Assembly (NCBI GenBank): GCA_037013495.1
Contig: CM072802.1
Location: 49,713,275 to 49,777,274, forward strand
Direction of reading: 5' to 3'
DNA from: Hippophae tibetana
Lineage: Eukaryota > Streptophyta > Magnoliopsida > Rosales > Elaeagnaceae
Length of the DNA stretch: 64,000 bases
This document shows, piece by piece, positions 23,271 to 34,725 of this stretch (position 1 is the stretch's first letter; each line of letters starts with the position of its first letter). The position numbers were made by a program, and so were the translations under genes. The notes beneath the pieces are model-generated. The model did no database searches and had not been told where the DNA came from. It saw only the letters and a program-made list of their open reading frames with translations.

Positions 23271-23900
23271 AAGACGACAACAAGGATGATGAGCAAACAA
23301 ATACCATAGACGAGTTCAATATCATTTATGATGAAGATTTTTTCAATCTTGCATCACACGAGACCAGTTGGGTGATTGATAATGGTGCTACAGTTCACGC
23401 TACATCGCATAGAGAATTTTTCTCATCATACACACCTGGAATTTTTGGTGTTGTTAGAATGGGAAATGAAGGCATGTCGAAGGTTGTAGGAAGAGGAGAT
23501 GTTTGCTTGGAAACAGAAAACGAAACCAGACTATTTTTGAAGGATGTCAGGCATATTCCAGATATGCGCCTGAATTTGATCTCTGTGCGCAAACTTGCAA
23601 ATGAAGGATATTGTAGCTCCTTCATTTACGACAAATGGAAACTTACAAAAGGCTCTTTAGTAGTGGCTAGAGGTGAGAAGCATACAACTCTGTATATAAT
23701 GCAAGCGAAGCTCTCCACCGACATAGTAAATTCCATAGAGAAAGTGCAACTGAGTTATGGCATAAGAGGCTCAGTCACATGGGTGAAAAAGGTTTGACAA
23801 GTCTAGTAAAAAAGAAGATACTACCTGGAATGGATGAAGTACATTTGGAGAAATGTGCTCATTGTGTATTAGGAAAGCAAAACATAGTTGCTTTCAAGAG
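23271..23900 (+). pseudogene. E5 protease and GAG-pre-integrase
   Basis: The open stretch to 23797 contains the protease site as 'WVIDNGATVHAT' (near 23368), where the usual DSG is DNG, a changed active site. It continues with 'KDVRHIPDMRLNLISVRKLA' and 'WKLTKGSLVVARG'. A frameshift at about 23760-23780 separates it from 'MGEKGLTSL' and the Cys pair 'CAHCVLGKQN' (near 23850) of the pre-integrase zinc-binding block. Confidence 0.85.
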
Positions 23901-24860
23901 TTTCCCTCCTTCTAGAATGAATAATATTTTAGATCTGATTCATTCAGATTTGTGTGGACCAATGCCAAAGTCACTTGGTGGTGCTCAATACTTTGTGACT
24001 TTCATTGATGATCATTCCAGGAAGATGTGGGTATATATTCTAAAGACAAAGGATCATGTGCTTGATGTCTTCAAAGAATTTCATGCCTCAGTTGAGAGAC
24101 AGACTGGAAAAAAGCTAAAGTGTATCCGGACAGACAATGATGGAGAATACATAGGACCTTTCCATGCTTATTGCAAAAAGTATGGTATTCGGCATCGGAT
24201 GACACCTCCAAAGACACCGTAGTTGAATGACTTAGCTAAGAGGATGAACAGAAATTTGATGGAGAGAGTTAGATGTCTACTCTCACATGTAAAGTTTCCT
24301 AAAACTTTTTGGGGTGAAACCATACTCACAGTTGCACATGTGTTGAATATTTCACATGTATGCCTCTCAAGATGGATGTTTCAGATAAAGTGTGGTCAGG
24401 AGAGGATGTTTCCTATGATCATTTGCGAGTGTTTGGCTGCAAAGCATTTGTTCATATCCCCAAGGATGAGAGATCCAAACTTGATGCCAAAACAATACAA
24501 TGTATTTTTATTGGCTATGGTCAAGATCAATTTGGTTATAGATTTTACGATCCGGTTACAAAGAGACTTGTTAGGAGCCATGATGTTGTATTCATTGAAG
24601 ATGAGACCATTGAAGATATTATCAAAATGAAGAAAGATGTTCCTAATTCCAATGGTGACTCATCAGATTTGGAATTAATTCCTCCAACATCAGTGCCAAG
24701 ACAAGTTGGAGATAAAGACTAGGTTTATGCACCTGATGAAGATGATGCTCCCATAGAAGTTGGTTCTGTAGATGAGGGAAATGATGATGTTCATTATCCA
24801 ATACCAACACCTACGGCTTCTCATGTTCCACTGAGAAGAAGTGATAGAGTGAGATGACCC
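23901..24860 (+). pseudogene. E5 integrase
   Basis: The catalytic Asp residues are in 'IHSDLCGP' (near 23940) and 'IRTDNDGEY' (near 24128). The Glu position reads 'LAKRMNR' (near 24232) where active elements have 'VAERMNR', so the third catalytic residue is Lys. A stop precedes it at 24222. C-terminal blocks continue in a second frame from 24360 ('HLRVFGCKAFVHIPKDERSK', 'FIGYGQDQFGYRFYDP') to 24722, followed by an acidic linker. Confidence 0.87.
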
Positions 24861-25610
24861 TCTACTTCATATCCTTCAGATGAGTATGTAACTTTCACTG
24901 ATGGGGGAGAACTTGAGAGTTATGAAGAGGCCATGGATGACGAATCCAAGCAAAAATGGATTGAAGCCATGCAAGATGAGATGAAGTCCTTGCATGAGAA
25001 CAAAACCTTTGAGTTGATGAAGTTGCCCAAAGGGAATAAGGCCTTGAAAAATAAATGGGTGTTCAGGGTGAAGCATGAAGGACACAGTTCTAGTCCGTGA
25101 TATAAAGCAAGACTGGTAGTCAAAGGATTCAGCCAAAGAAAAGGTGTTGATTTTGATGAGATTTTCTCTCTAGTTGTGAAAATGACATCCATTCGTACTG
25201 TGCTAGGGTTAGCATCAAGTCTTGACTTGGAGGTTGAGAAAATGGATGTCAAAACTGCCTTCTTACATGGTGACTTGGAAGAAGAGATATACATGGAGCA
25301 GCCAGAGGGTTTTTAGCAAAAGGGAAAAGAAGATTATGTTTGCAAATTGAAGAAAATTCTCTACGGCTTAAAGCAAGCACCAAGACAATGGTACAAAAAG
25401 TTTGAGTCTGTTATGGGGAAGCAAGGTTACAAAAAGACTACTTTAGACCTTTTTGTTTTTATGCATAAATTCTCTGATGATGATTTCATTATTCTTTTGC
25501 TCTATGTGGATGATATGTTGATTGTTGGTCGGAATATTTCCAGAATCAACAACTTGAAAACGCAGTTGAGTAAGTCTTTTGCCATGAAAGACTTGGGGCC
25601 AGCAAAGTAG
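24861..25610 (+). pseudogene. E5 reverse transcriptase
   Basis: RT begins after 'EDGGELESYEEAMDDESKQKWIEAM' (24900-24980). It includes 'NKWVFRVKHEG', 'KMDVKTAFLHGDLEEEIYMEQPEGF' (stop at 25315) and then an 87-codon open stretch 25347-25610 with 'KKILYGLKQAPRQWYKKF' and the catalytic block 'LLYVDDMLIV' near 25500. The stop at 25608-25610 replaces the Gln of 'KQILGM'. Damage is limited to a few stops, so this is a useful reference for the parts missing in E4 and E7. Confidence 0.88.
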
Positions 25611-26400
25611 ATTCTTGGCATGCGTATTATTAGAGATAGAGGCGCCAAGAAATTATGGTTGTCACAGGAGAAGTACATTGAGAAAGTACTTCAAAGATTT
25701 CATATGGATAAGGCTAAAGCGTTTAGTTGTCTTATTGCATATCACTTTAAGCTAAGTTCTAAGCAGAGCCCTTCTACAGACAGAGAGAAGAAAGAGATGG
25801 AAAAGGTTCCATATGCTTTAGTAGTTGGAAGTCTGATGTATGCCATGGTTTGTACACGGCCAGATATCGCTCATGCAGTTGGAATTATGAGTAGATTCCT
25901 TTCAAATCCTGGAAAGCAACATTGGGCTGCAGTGAAATGGATTTTTAGGTATCTTCGAGGTTCTTCCAAAATATGCCTATGTTTTGGAAATGACAAACCT
26001 GTGTTAGGTGGATATACAGATGCAGATATGGCTAGTGATGTGGATTCTAGAAAATCCATTTCAAGTTACCTAATTACATTTTCAGGGGGAGCTGTGTCAT
26101 GGCAGCCAAATTTACAAAAAAAATGTGTTGCACTGTCCACTATTGAAGCAGAGTTTATAGCAGCAATGGAAGCATGTAAAGAGTTGCTATGGATGAAAAA
26201 GTTCTTGAAAGAACTTGGGTTGCAACAAGACAGTTAGCAGTTATTTTGTAATAGTTAGAGCGTTATCCATCTTGGAAAGAATGCCTTTTTTCATTCGAGA
26301 TCAAAACATATTGATGTGAGATATCACTGGATTATGTATGTAATAGAGAAGAAACTATTACAACTTGAGAAGATCCATACAGAAGAAAATGGATCAGACA
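25611..26400 (+). pseudogene. E5 RNase H and C-terminal tail
   Basis: The open stretch 25620-26237 carries the connection ('VPYALVVGSLMYAMVCTRPDIAHAVG') and the RNase H Asp block 'GYTDADMASDVDSRKS', 'ALSTIEAEFIAAMEACKELLW' and 'FLKELGL'. After a stop at 26235-26237 the tail continues ('HSRSKHIDVRYHWI', 'LEKIHTEENGSDIL') to just before the polypurine tract (GGGATGGGGAGATT, 26478-26491). Confidence 0.88.
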
Positions 26401-26491
26401 TTTTGATGAAAATTCTCCCAAGACAATTTTGAACACTGTCGTTTAGCTGCTGGATTGGTGGAACCCTCTATGTAGTCGGGATGGGGAGATT

Positions 26492-26974
26492 TGTAAGTCC
26501 CTCCTACATTGAAGAGAAAGAAAATGAAGATGTTAGGTACAACCACAAATGATAGGTGCAACCATAAATGATAGGTGCAACCACATTTGACAAATGCATC
26601 TAACATTGATTGGCAATATCTTTGCCTTAGAGATACATCAACACACCAAAAACAAGAAGAGAAGCAAAGCCAAAGGAACAATTTCCTTTGAAGAAAAATA
26701 ATGTTGTGTAAGAAAGTAGGAGAGAATATCTTAGAAAAATATTAGGATATTTTTCTAAAAGGGGAGTGACAAAATAGTGAGTTTGGGAAAAACTTGTGTG
26801 ACACTATTTTGAATTTATCTTAATTTGTATCCATTAATTTTATTAGTGAAAAAAATATTTTTTAGAGTTTGTCCCGTAGACTTAGCCCAAATTAAAGGAT
26901 AAACCACGTTAAATTTTCGATGTCATTATTCTATTATGTTGAATTTATTTTATTTTTATCCACTGTACCCAACA
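26492..26974 (+). repeat. E5 3' LTR
   Basis: It starts TGTAAGTCC after the polypurine tract and ends CCCAACA at 26974 before the TSD. It contains three near copies of 'ATAGGTGCAACCACAAATG' (26535-26590) and lacks the TATA segment present in the 5' LTR. Confidence 0.88.
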
Positions 26975-26979
26975 CTACC

Positions 26980-27040
26980 ACCATCAAAATCCTCAGAGCT
27001 GTATACTTCGACTTTAACACTGTCGCAACTCGAGATATTA
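26980..27040 (-). pseudogene. Host exon fragment, upstream half, split by E5
   Basis: This is the first half of the exon that continues at 22178-22043. A good acceptor (TTTCTATACAG) lies at 27041-27051 on the minus strand. The open frame reads 'NISSC...VEVYSSEDFDGG' up to the insertion point. The frame runs smoothly across the junction once one CTACC copy is removed, which argues for a real exon. Confidence 0.5.
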
Positions 27041-27149
27041 CTGTATAGAAACTGAATAATAAAAGCTCCATGGTTAGTTGAAAATGATCAGCACATTACG
27101 TGTTGTTAGAGGTGAAAAACAGATAATGGGTCATCAAGTGTAGCTTTGT

Positions 27150-27509
27150 CACTAGCAATTTTTAAAAAATAACATATGGACCAACTGTATCTAAATTTTA
27201 TAAAAAATTGGGCCGATTTTAGTAAACCGGTGAAATTTTAAACAAAAAAGTATTGGAAAATATTAGGCCGGTTAACTTAAACAGGTGAAATTTTAAAACA
27301 ATTGGACCAGCTATAAGTGAACTGGTGAAAATATTAGGATATATAGTTAACTTAAATTGGTGATTTTTTTTTTAAATATTAATTAGTCCATTTTTTAACA
27401 AACGGTGAAAAAATTTCATCAATTTTAATAAACCGTTAGGTTTCAATTTTTTTTTTTTTGCCATAATCGGTGAAATATAAGCGACGAAACAAGATTATAT
27501 TGTAGTAAT
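27150..27509. repeat. CACTA-like subterminal repeat region
   Basis: About six diverged copies of 'AAACYGGTGAAATTTTAAA' occur between 27219 and 27478. The region ends in 'CAAGATTATATTGTAGTA' at 27490-27507. Plant CACTA elements end in ...TTGTAGTAGTG with short subterminal repeats, and this looks like such an end with its last bases mutated. The other end was not found. Confidence 0.45.
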
Positions 27510-27574
27510 TTTATTACATGAAAATGGGCCTTTCGTGTCAAATTATTGGCTTATTGCATATTGGACAACTACAA

Positions 27575-28562
27575 TACTTGGCTAGTTGTACGTGGAGTTT
27601 TGCAGAAAGTAGACTACTCATAAACATATAGTCCTATTGTGAAAACTACTGTTAGAATGGCTTTAAGATTTTCCTTGACTACAGGTTGGACTGTTCACCG
27701 AATTGATGTTAATTTATGCATGGTGTATTGATGGAAGATGTTTACACGATGCAGCCTCCTAGTTTTGAGAGCTTAGATAAGTCTTTGATATGTAAATTGA
27801 AGAATGATTTATATGGCCTTAAACAGACTTTTGGAGCCTGATATCAAAGGTTATGTAGTGCTCTTATGCATAATGGTTTTATAGTGGTCTACTTGCTATT
27901 CCTAGTGAGTACACGAAGGTTGTTGGCTTTTTACAATACTCCACCTTAATTAGATATGATATTTCTTTTTGTGTGAACAAAGTTTTTCAATTCATCGCAG
28001 CTTCATCTGACTTACATAGGATGGAAATTAAGCAACACTTGAGGTATTTCTGTGGCATGATTACCTTTGGTTTCCTTATATCCAAGGTTGAGAGGCTTGA
28101 GCTTCTAGCATATTATGATGCTGATTGGGAAACTCTACTGACGATAGAAGAAACACTAGTGTATGCAGTATTTCCATGAAAGAGTCTCTTGTTTCGTGGT
28201 AATCCTTTAACAAAAGATGGTGGCTCGTAGTAGTATTGAGAGTGAATATAGGGCCATGGAACTTGTAACTACTGAGCTGATTTGTCTTAAGACGTTTCAT
28301 ATTGATTTGCATATTATTCTTATTTCTCTTATGATGCTTCATATAGAGAGTATTAGTGTAGCATCTCTTACTCATAATCATGTTTATCATGTTACGACCA
28401 ATAATATTTAAATTGATCATCATCTCATTCGAGTTTGGAATGTTCAACGTGGTCTTGAAGTGTTTCATGTGCCTACCTCTCATCAATTAGTTGATTGTCT
28501 AACAAAGGCCCTTCCATTAGCTTCATTTCTAGTTCTTAGACCCAAACTAATCATGTTGTCTT
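27575..28562 (+). pseudogene. E6: copia RT/RNase H remnant (family D), interrupted by E7
   Basis: The plus strand reads RT ('LVVRGVLQKVDYS', 'WTVHRIDVN', 'YGLKQ'-like), then jumps to the RT/RNase H connection ('RYDISFCVNKVFQFIAA'), skipping the palm with YVDD. RNase H pieces follow: 'AYYDADW' near 28110, 'IESEYRAMELVTTELICL' near 28235, and the tail 'VPTSHQLVDCLTKALP'. Stops are frequent. It ends at the GTCTT target site of E7 (28558-28562) and resumes at 33257. Confidence 0.8.
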
Positions 28563-29260
28563 TATTAGGAGAACCACAATATAAATTTGAACTTAATCAA
28601 GCTATAAATAGCTAAATAAAGCTTATGCTCCTTTTTTGTGTGAATCTTTTAAGAAACAAATAAATAGAGCTCAAAATGAAACATGTACAAAATCAACACA
28701 ACCAAATTACGTGGAAAAACCTTCCCAGTGTAGGAAGGAAACAACTACGGTACTTCATCTCCAAAACTTCCACTATCAAGAAACAATTATACAAAAGTTC
28801 TCTCTAGAAAAAATTAGAGGCAAACAATCAACAACATCATCAAGAATACAACTTCTTGAAAACTAACAATTATTTCAAGAAAATGAAGAAATCTAACCCA
28901 ATTTCATAGTCACTGTTCACGCTCCAGATTTTCCCAAATCGATGTGCCAAATAAAAATCCCACTATTCAGATTGAAGTGTCTTGAGTCATGAACCTTCCT
29001 GCAAAATTTCATCTCAACTGGACCACAAACAACATTCCATCGGAGCACTTGATGAAGGCTTGCTGGAGAAGAAAAACTGAAAAATTGCTCTCTGTTTTTT
29101 TTTGCTGCAGCTGCTACCCCTTGAATTCACACTTTAACAAACCCTAAATGGATTGATTGATGAAGCAATCAAATGGAAAAAATTATCCCTTCTTTCTCCA
29201 TGGGCCATGAGATCACATGGGTCTTTTTGGACTCCTCCAAATAAGAGAGAAAACGCAACA
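28563..29260 (-). repeat. E7 3' LTR (left)
   Basis: In plus coordinates it runs from TATTAGGAGAACC (terminal TG changed to TA) to ACGCAACA. It aligns over its full length with 32557-33251. It contains, read on the minus strand, the blocks 'CCATGTGATCTCATGGCCC' and 'CATCAAGTGCTCCGATGG'. The latter is also seen in the solo LTR at 49324. Confidence 0.92.
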
Positions 29261-29349
29261 AATCTCCCTTTTCCCGATTAGATGGAGGGATCCACCATCC
29301 AGATAATTGAACAACAAACTTCAAGTTTTTCCCTTGATACTATTTTTGT

Positions 29350-30200
29350 CAGCATGTCAGATCCATTCTCATTAGTATGAATTTTCTCAAGTTCAAGTAA
29401 CTTATTGTTAAGAGTATCCCTTATCTAATGATACCTCACATCAATATGCTTTGATCTCGAGTGAAACGCCGAGTTCTTAGCTAGGTGAATAGAACTCAGA
29501 TTATCCCAAAACAACACATATTTTTGCTACTTGAAAATATGTTCTCTCAAAAATTGTTTCATCCACAATAACACCTTACAAGCTACCATTGCTACAATAA
29601 ACGCTTCCTGTACTGTAGAAAGTGAAACATACTTTTGCAATCTTGATTGCCAAGAAACTGTTCCACCAAAGAAAGTAATTAGATAACCTAAAGTAGACTT
29701 ACAAGAATCTTCATCTATTGCCAAATTTGAATCAATGTATCCAACTAACACTAGTTTTCCACTTCTAAAGCTAAGTGTTAATTTGGAAGTACCTCAAAGA
29801 TATCTCATAATCCATTTTACTACATCCCAATGCTCTCTTCTTAGTTTTGAAAGAAAACAAGTAACAATTCCAACTGTATGAGCTATGGCTAGCATCGTAC
29901 ACACCATTGCATACATTAAGCTTTCTACTACTGAGGCATATGGAACTTTTTCCATATCTTCCTTCTCTTTATCTGTTGAAAGTCCTTGACTTGATCTAAA
30001 CTTAAAGTGGTTAGATAAAGGAGAAGAAACCACTTTAGCTTTATCCATATGAAACCTCTAAGTACCTTGTTCATGTACCATTCCCTAGCACCAACCCAAT
30101 GTGCCCTATTTCCATCTTCCATCACTTTTACATAACATTGAGGTTCTCCCTCATCTGTCAATATCACATACTCATTTGTATCATATTGTGTGGAATGACG
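29350..30200 (-). pseudogene. E7 RNase H and tail, joined to the pre-RT linker
   Basis: The minus strand carries the linker 'ILTDEGEPQCYVKVMEDGNRAHWVGA' (30167-30100) joined directly to 'EWYMNKVL' and 'MDKAKVVSSPLSNHFKFRSSQG' (30048-29960). This is the part that in E5 lies beyond the RT palm. Then come 'VPYASVVESLMYAMVCT', 'GYIDSNLAIDEDSCKSTLGY' and 'LSTVQEAFIVAMVACKVLLW' (29751-29527), and the RNase H tail towards 29330. The missing piece corresponds to about 700 bp of E5, including YVDD. Confidence 0.85.
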
Positions 30201-31065
30201 TCAATCTCTAATAGACCTCTTGAGTGGAATTTCTAGTTTTGGCAATAAATCAGTAGTCTAGTTAACTATTTCAGCTTGCATAGGAGCATCTGCATCATCT
30301 GAACCCTGTTGGTCATCTTGAACATTTTGTTCCATCTATATTGATAAAGGAACTAGATCTAGGTCAATCAAAGCATCATTATACTGATGGACTCCTTTTT
30401 CTATCTTCTCAACATCTTGTATAGTTTGATCTTCTATAAACCCAACATCACGAATCCTTACCTGTTTCTTCTCAATTGGATCATAAAATCTATAGCCAAA
30501 TTCATCCAGACCATAACCAACAAAAATACATTTTCATGTCGTCACATCGAGCTTAGATCTCTCATCTTTTGGTATATGTACAAATGTATTGCAAGAAAAT
30601 GCAGAGATGATCATAAGAAACATATTTTCCAATCCAAAATTTGTTTGGTACACAAAATAAAGCGGAACACATGGTGTGAGATTGTGAACATGTACAATTG
30701 TATTCACAGCTTTACCCCAGAAAGATCTTGGCATTTAGCCTACAAAAGAGGACATCTTACTCTTTCAACCAATGTCATGTTCATTCTCTCAGCCAACCCG
30801 TTTAATTGAGGAATCTTGGGATGTGTCTTTTGATGTCAAATGCCCTAACGACTGTAATACTCATCAAAAGAACTTGAATACTCTCCCCCATTATTTGTTA
30901 TGATGCATCATAATTTCTTCCCAATCTGTCTCTCAACTAAGGCTTGAAACTATGTAAACACATCTAGTACTTTATATTTGCTCTTCAAAGTGTACACACA
31001 TAACTTTCTTGAACAATCATCTATGAAGGTCACAAAATAACTGGCACCACCCAAAGTTCTTGTCT
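30201..31065 (-). pseudogene. E7 integrase
   Basis: Integrase core pieces are spread over frames in 31065-30735 and the C-terminal part lies at 30734-30500 ('PRSFWGKAVNTIVHVHNLTP', 'FVHIPKDERSKLD') with 'VGYGLDEFGYRFYDP' near 30490. The first catalytic Asp lies near 31070 and the second near 30900, in the 'NNGGEYSSS'-like block where Asp appears as Asn. The copy is inactive. Confidence 0.8.
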
Positions 31066-31740
31066 TCATAGGACCACATACAACTGAATGTACCAAATCA
31101 TGTATTGTTTTCTTGAAGGAGGAGAACTCTTAAAAGAAACTCTATTTTGCTTCCTTGCCAAACAATGAGTAAATCTTCTTAAACAAACATCATTCATTCC
31201 AGAAAGAAGATTCTTTTTAGTCAATACTACCAAGCCTTTCTCACTCATGTGAGCAAGTCTCTTATGCCACAATTCTACTATGAGCTCATTTATCACAACA
31301 TTAATAACACCTTTGAATAATCTTGCTTGCAGTATATACAAATTAGAATGCTTGTTCCCACGAGCAACAACCATAGCACCTTTAGTAAGTTTCCATTGAC
31401 CATTACTAAAGGTATTACAATATCCTTCACCATCAAGTTTACCTGTAGAAATCAAGTTCAAATGAATTTTAGGAATATGCTTTACCCCTCTAAGAAGTAG
31501 CCTCGTGCCATTAATCATCTCCAAACACACATCTCCAATACCAATGACTTTAATCAAGCCATCATTACCCAACTTCACTATCCCAAAATCACCTGCTGTA
31601 TAGGATGTAAAGAAGTCCTCTCGAGATGTAGCATGAATAGAGGCTCCACTATCAATAATCCAATTGATCTCATGACATGCAACATTGAAAACATCTTCAT
31701 CATAAACAACTCAATCATTTTCCTTGCCAACATCACCCTC
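31066..31740 (-). pseudogene. E7 protease remnant and GAG-pre-integrase
   Basis: The 170-codon open stretch 31578-31066 starts 'MKLGNDGLIKVIGIGDVCLE'. It includes 'KHIPKIHLNLISTGKL', 'WKLTKGAMVVARGNKH', 'LWHKRLAHMSEKGL' and a Cys block 'RRFTHCLARKQNRV', in which the first Cys of the usual pair is Phe. The protease site lies just upstream (about 31650), where 'NWIIDSGASIHATSRE' can be read in pieces. Confidence 0.82.
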
Positions 31741-32506
31741 TTTTTATTTACCTTTCTTCTTGTTATCCCGCTTCAACTGTCTACAATATTCCTTGATGTG
31801 TCCTTTCATGCCACAGTGATGACACTCAACATTAGCAAATCTATTGGACTTGCTTCTTCTTTTTTATTTGCTCTTGAAACCTATACTTTTACTCCTCCCT
31901 CTTCTTTTTGTAACCAAAATCTCTGACTGTTGAGAAGACCCTATGATTTTCTTCTTATTTCATCATTCAAAACACTACTCGTAGCCAGATCCATGTTGAT
32001 TACATCATTTAGAGCTTAATTACTTAATGACATTCTAAATGTTTCCCAAGAGTTCAGTAACGTACCCAATAAACACAACCCCTGAATCTCATCATCAAAC
32101 TTGATACCCATTCTAACTAATTGATTGATTATTCCTTGGAACATATTCAAGTGATTTGTCAACGGAATTCCATCTTAGTACCTTAAAGCCATCAACTATT
32201 TTATGAGACACATTTTATTATTTCCTTTTTTCCGAGCATACAACTCCTTAAGTTTATTTCAGAGTGGTCGTGCATGTATTTCCCCACTAATATGATTCAA
32301 AACATTATCATCTACCCACTGCCTTATATACCCATAGACTTATCGATGCAACAAAGTCCATTCTTCTTCACATAACTTTTCAGACTTCTTAGAGGCGAAC
32401 ACCGGTAAATGAAATTGTTTGAGATATAGGAGATCTTCCATTTTCCTTTCCATGTGTGATAATTATAATCATTCAAAGTAATAATTCTTCTCAAATTTTC
32501 TTCCAT
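31741..32506 (-). pseudogene. E7 gag
   Basis: The probable start is the ATG at 32506 ('MEENLRRIITLNDYNYHTWKGKW'), 36 bp inside the PBS. The core is in several frames down to 31900. A zinc-knuckle block with 'ECHHCGMKGHIKEYC' spacing can be read near 31830-31790. Several stops interrupt it. Confidence 0.78.
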
Positions 32507-32556
32507 TATTCAACACAAGAAATTCAGCAATAATAACCACATCTCTAATACCACTT

Positions 32557-33251
32557 TGTTAGGAGAATCACAATATCAATTCAAACATAATCAAGCCCTA
32601 AATATCGAAATGAAATCTATTCTCCTTCTTTGTGTGAATCTTTTAGGGAAAAAATAAATAGAGGTCAAAATAAAACATGTACAAAATCAACACAACCAAT
32701 TTACGTGGAAAAAACCTTCCCGATGTAGGAAGGAAACAACCACGGCACTCCATCTCCAAAACTTCCACTATCAAGAAACAATTGTACAAAATTTCTCTCT
32801 AAAAAAAACTAGAGGCAAACAATTAACATCATTATCAAGAATACAACTTCTTGGAAACTAACAATTATTTCAAGAAAATTGAGAAATCTAACCTAATTTC
32901 ATAGTCACTGTTCACGGCCTAGATTTTCCAAACCGATGAGCCAAATAAAAATCCCACTACTCAGATTAAAAAGTCTTGAGTCGTGAACCTTCCTGCAAAA
33001 TTTCATCATAATTGGACCACAAACAACATTTCATCGGAGCACTTGATGAAGGCTTATTGGAGAAGAAAAATTGAGAAATTGCTCTCTATTTTTTTGCTAC
33101 AATTGATGCCTCTTGAATTCACACTTTAACAAACCCTAAATGGATTGATTGATGAAGCAATCAAATGAAAAAATTACCCCTTCTTTCTCCATGGGCCATG
33201 AGATCACATGGGTCTTTTTGGACTCCTCCAAATAAGAGGGAAAACCCAACA
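32557..33251 (-). repeat. E7 5' LTR (right)
   Basis: In plus coordinates it runs from TGTTAGGAGAATC to AACCCAACA and is followed by the GTCTT duplication. The primer site is three bases from its inner edge. Confidence 0.93.
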
Positions 33252-33256
33252 GTCTT

Positions 33257-33540
33257 CTCCATCAATTTTGAAGGATGGTATTTTTCGTATTAATATGACA
33301 TTTATTCTTAGAGTGGTTAGTGGTTGTGATATTCTATAGAATATATCCACTTGTCTTATTACTTATGTATCTTCTACTATAAATAGTAGTCTTAGACTTT
33401 TAGTTGTAACCAATGTTTTCGTTCCTTCAATAACAAAATTATTCTTCTTCTCAGTTTTATTCTTGATTGTTAACTTCTTTTCTTATTGGTTTCTTGAAAT
33501 TATCCCTTATGCTTTGTAAACGGATATTGATCTCATATGG
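33257..33540 (+). repeat. E6 3' end and LTR, continued after E7
   Basis: Removing E7 and one GTCTT joins 28562 to 33257 and continues the E6 frame ('RPKLIMLS' + 'SPSILKDGIF'). The LTR probably starts near 33290 (TATTAATATGAC) and has a TATA-like CTATAAATAG near 33375. Its end is not defined. Confidence 0.65.
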
Positions 33541-34725
33541 ATTATTATTCAATGTTGAGTAATATTTCATTAGAAACAATATATATAACTACATAGATAT
33601 TAGCTTATGATAGGCCTCGTCTCCACCTTTCTAAATATGAACATACTCTTTCTAAGTATGAACAAACTCTTTCATTAATAGTCAATTTTTCTCTTATCAA
33701 TTATAGAAGATTGACTTAATCATCAGAGTAAATTTAAGACCATATATTGTTGTTATCACTTATTATGTAGGATCATAACTCCAATCAACACTGAAAACAT
33801 AACAAATAAAAATGAACGTCAACACTGTGTCTAAGTACATGGGGATTAATGGCGCTATTTATAAATGCTTTGTTATAAAGTGAAAAAAAAAATTAATGTC
33901 TTATGTGTGCACTTTGTTCTTGAACTTATCTAAAATGATGCACTTTGTTCTCAGGATTAAACTACTTTTTTTAACCTAAGTACATAATCAAAGTGTACGC
34001 TTTTACACACATTCAATGACCCAAGTGCAACTCCTGAAAAGTAAGACACTATTTTGCTCTCATGCCAAGAAATATGAGGCATTAAATCCATTAACAATAA
34101 TTTTTTTATAAATATATCAAAGTGAAAGTGTTATCAATAACATGAATAATAAGTAACGTTTTTAGAGAAAATTTGTGAAACTTTTTGCTTGCTCTCATCT
34201 TTCTCTAAGATAGTAGAGTTCCAAAAAAATTTACAGTCCCTTTAACTTCTTATTACTTGCATGCTCCATTAATAACTTCCTCCTCCATGCGTATCATCTT
34301 TCAGCTTCACCATTAATGTATCAAGCACTCTATTAATGATAACTAACTTTTCCAATTTTTGAGATTCAATATGCCACGATTACCTTGGTTATCATCTCCA
34401 TGCTCAAATTATTGCTCATTATTGCAATCCAAGGTGTTAATCTAGCAGCTATAACATCATAAAGGCTGTTAATATGTTTCCTCTTCCACATAAACAACAA
34501 TAACAAATGGCACAACATGCTATTACCTGTTCAGAATTTTTGTCCACTACAGGAAGTTTTTAACACTTGTTTTTTGAGGAATGTTTTCTTTAGCAGCTAT
34601 TTCACTGAATCTTCGTATTGTTCTCAGTTTTTCAATCACCCTTCTCTCAGTTCTGTTCTTCATCATTTTTATCGTACTTTTCATCTCCTACTTATCACGT
34701 TTCCCCTACTAACTTCTTATTATGT
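33541..34725. other. Intergenic stretch, nothing recognised
   Basis: AT-rich with pyrimidine-rich patches. The open frame 34517-34768 is Phe/Leu/Ser-rich without any family resemblance and overlaps the TRIM start, so I do not call it a gene. Confidence 0.5.

Larger units (their letters stand above)
22179..26974 (+). mobile_element. E5: Ty1/copia (family B) with TSD CTACC
   Basis: This is the most complete copia in the window. Its 5-bp target duplication CTACC is present at 22174-22178 and 26975-26979. The LTR starts differ by one base (AGTAAGTCC and TGTAAGTCC). Order: 5' LTR, gag, zinc knuckle, protease, integrase, RT, RNase H, polypurine tract, 3' LTR. The 3' end of the 5' LTR, the PBS and the leader are deleted, so the LTR runs straight into gag. 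It could not prime reverse transcription by itself. Stops and frameshifts occur throughout pol, and the catalytic Glu of integrase is changed to Lys. Confidence 0.92.
28563..33251 (-). mobile_element. E7: Ty1/copia (family E), RT core deleted, TSD GTCTT
   Basis: Two LTRs of 698 and 695 bp flank a minus-strand gag, protease, integrase and RNase H. The TSD GTCTT is at 28558-28562 and 33252-33256. The primer site TCTCTAATACCA (32542-32553, minus TGGTATTAGAGA) lies just inside the right LTR. A clear polypurine tract GGGAAAAGGGAGATT (minus, 29261-29275) lies inside the left LTR. RT is almost wholly missing: the reading goes from 'TDEGEPQCYVKVMEDGN..HW' directly to the 'YMNKVL' block after the palm. 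It inserted into E6 next to its 3' LTR. Confidence 0.93.

Noticed and set aside
30387-30809. 140-codon plus-strand frame
   Set aside because: It is the antisense of E7 integrase, which explains the sequence fully.
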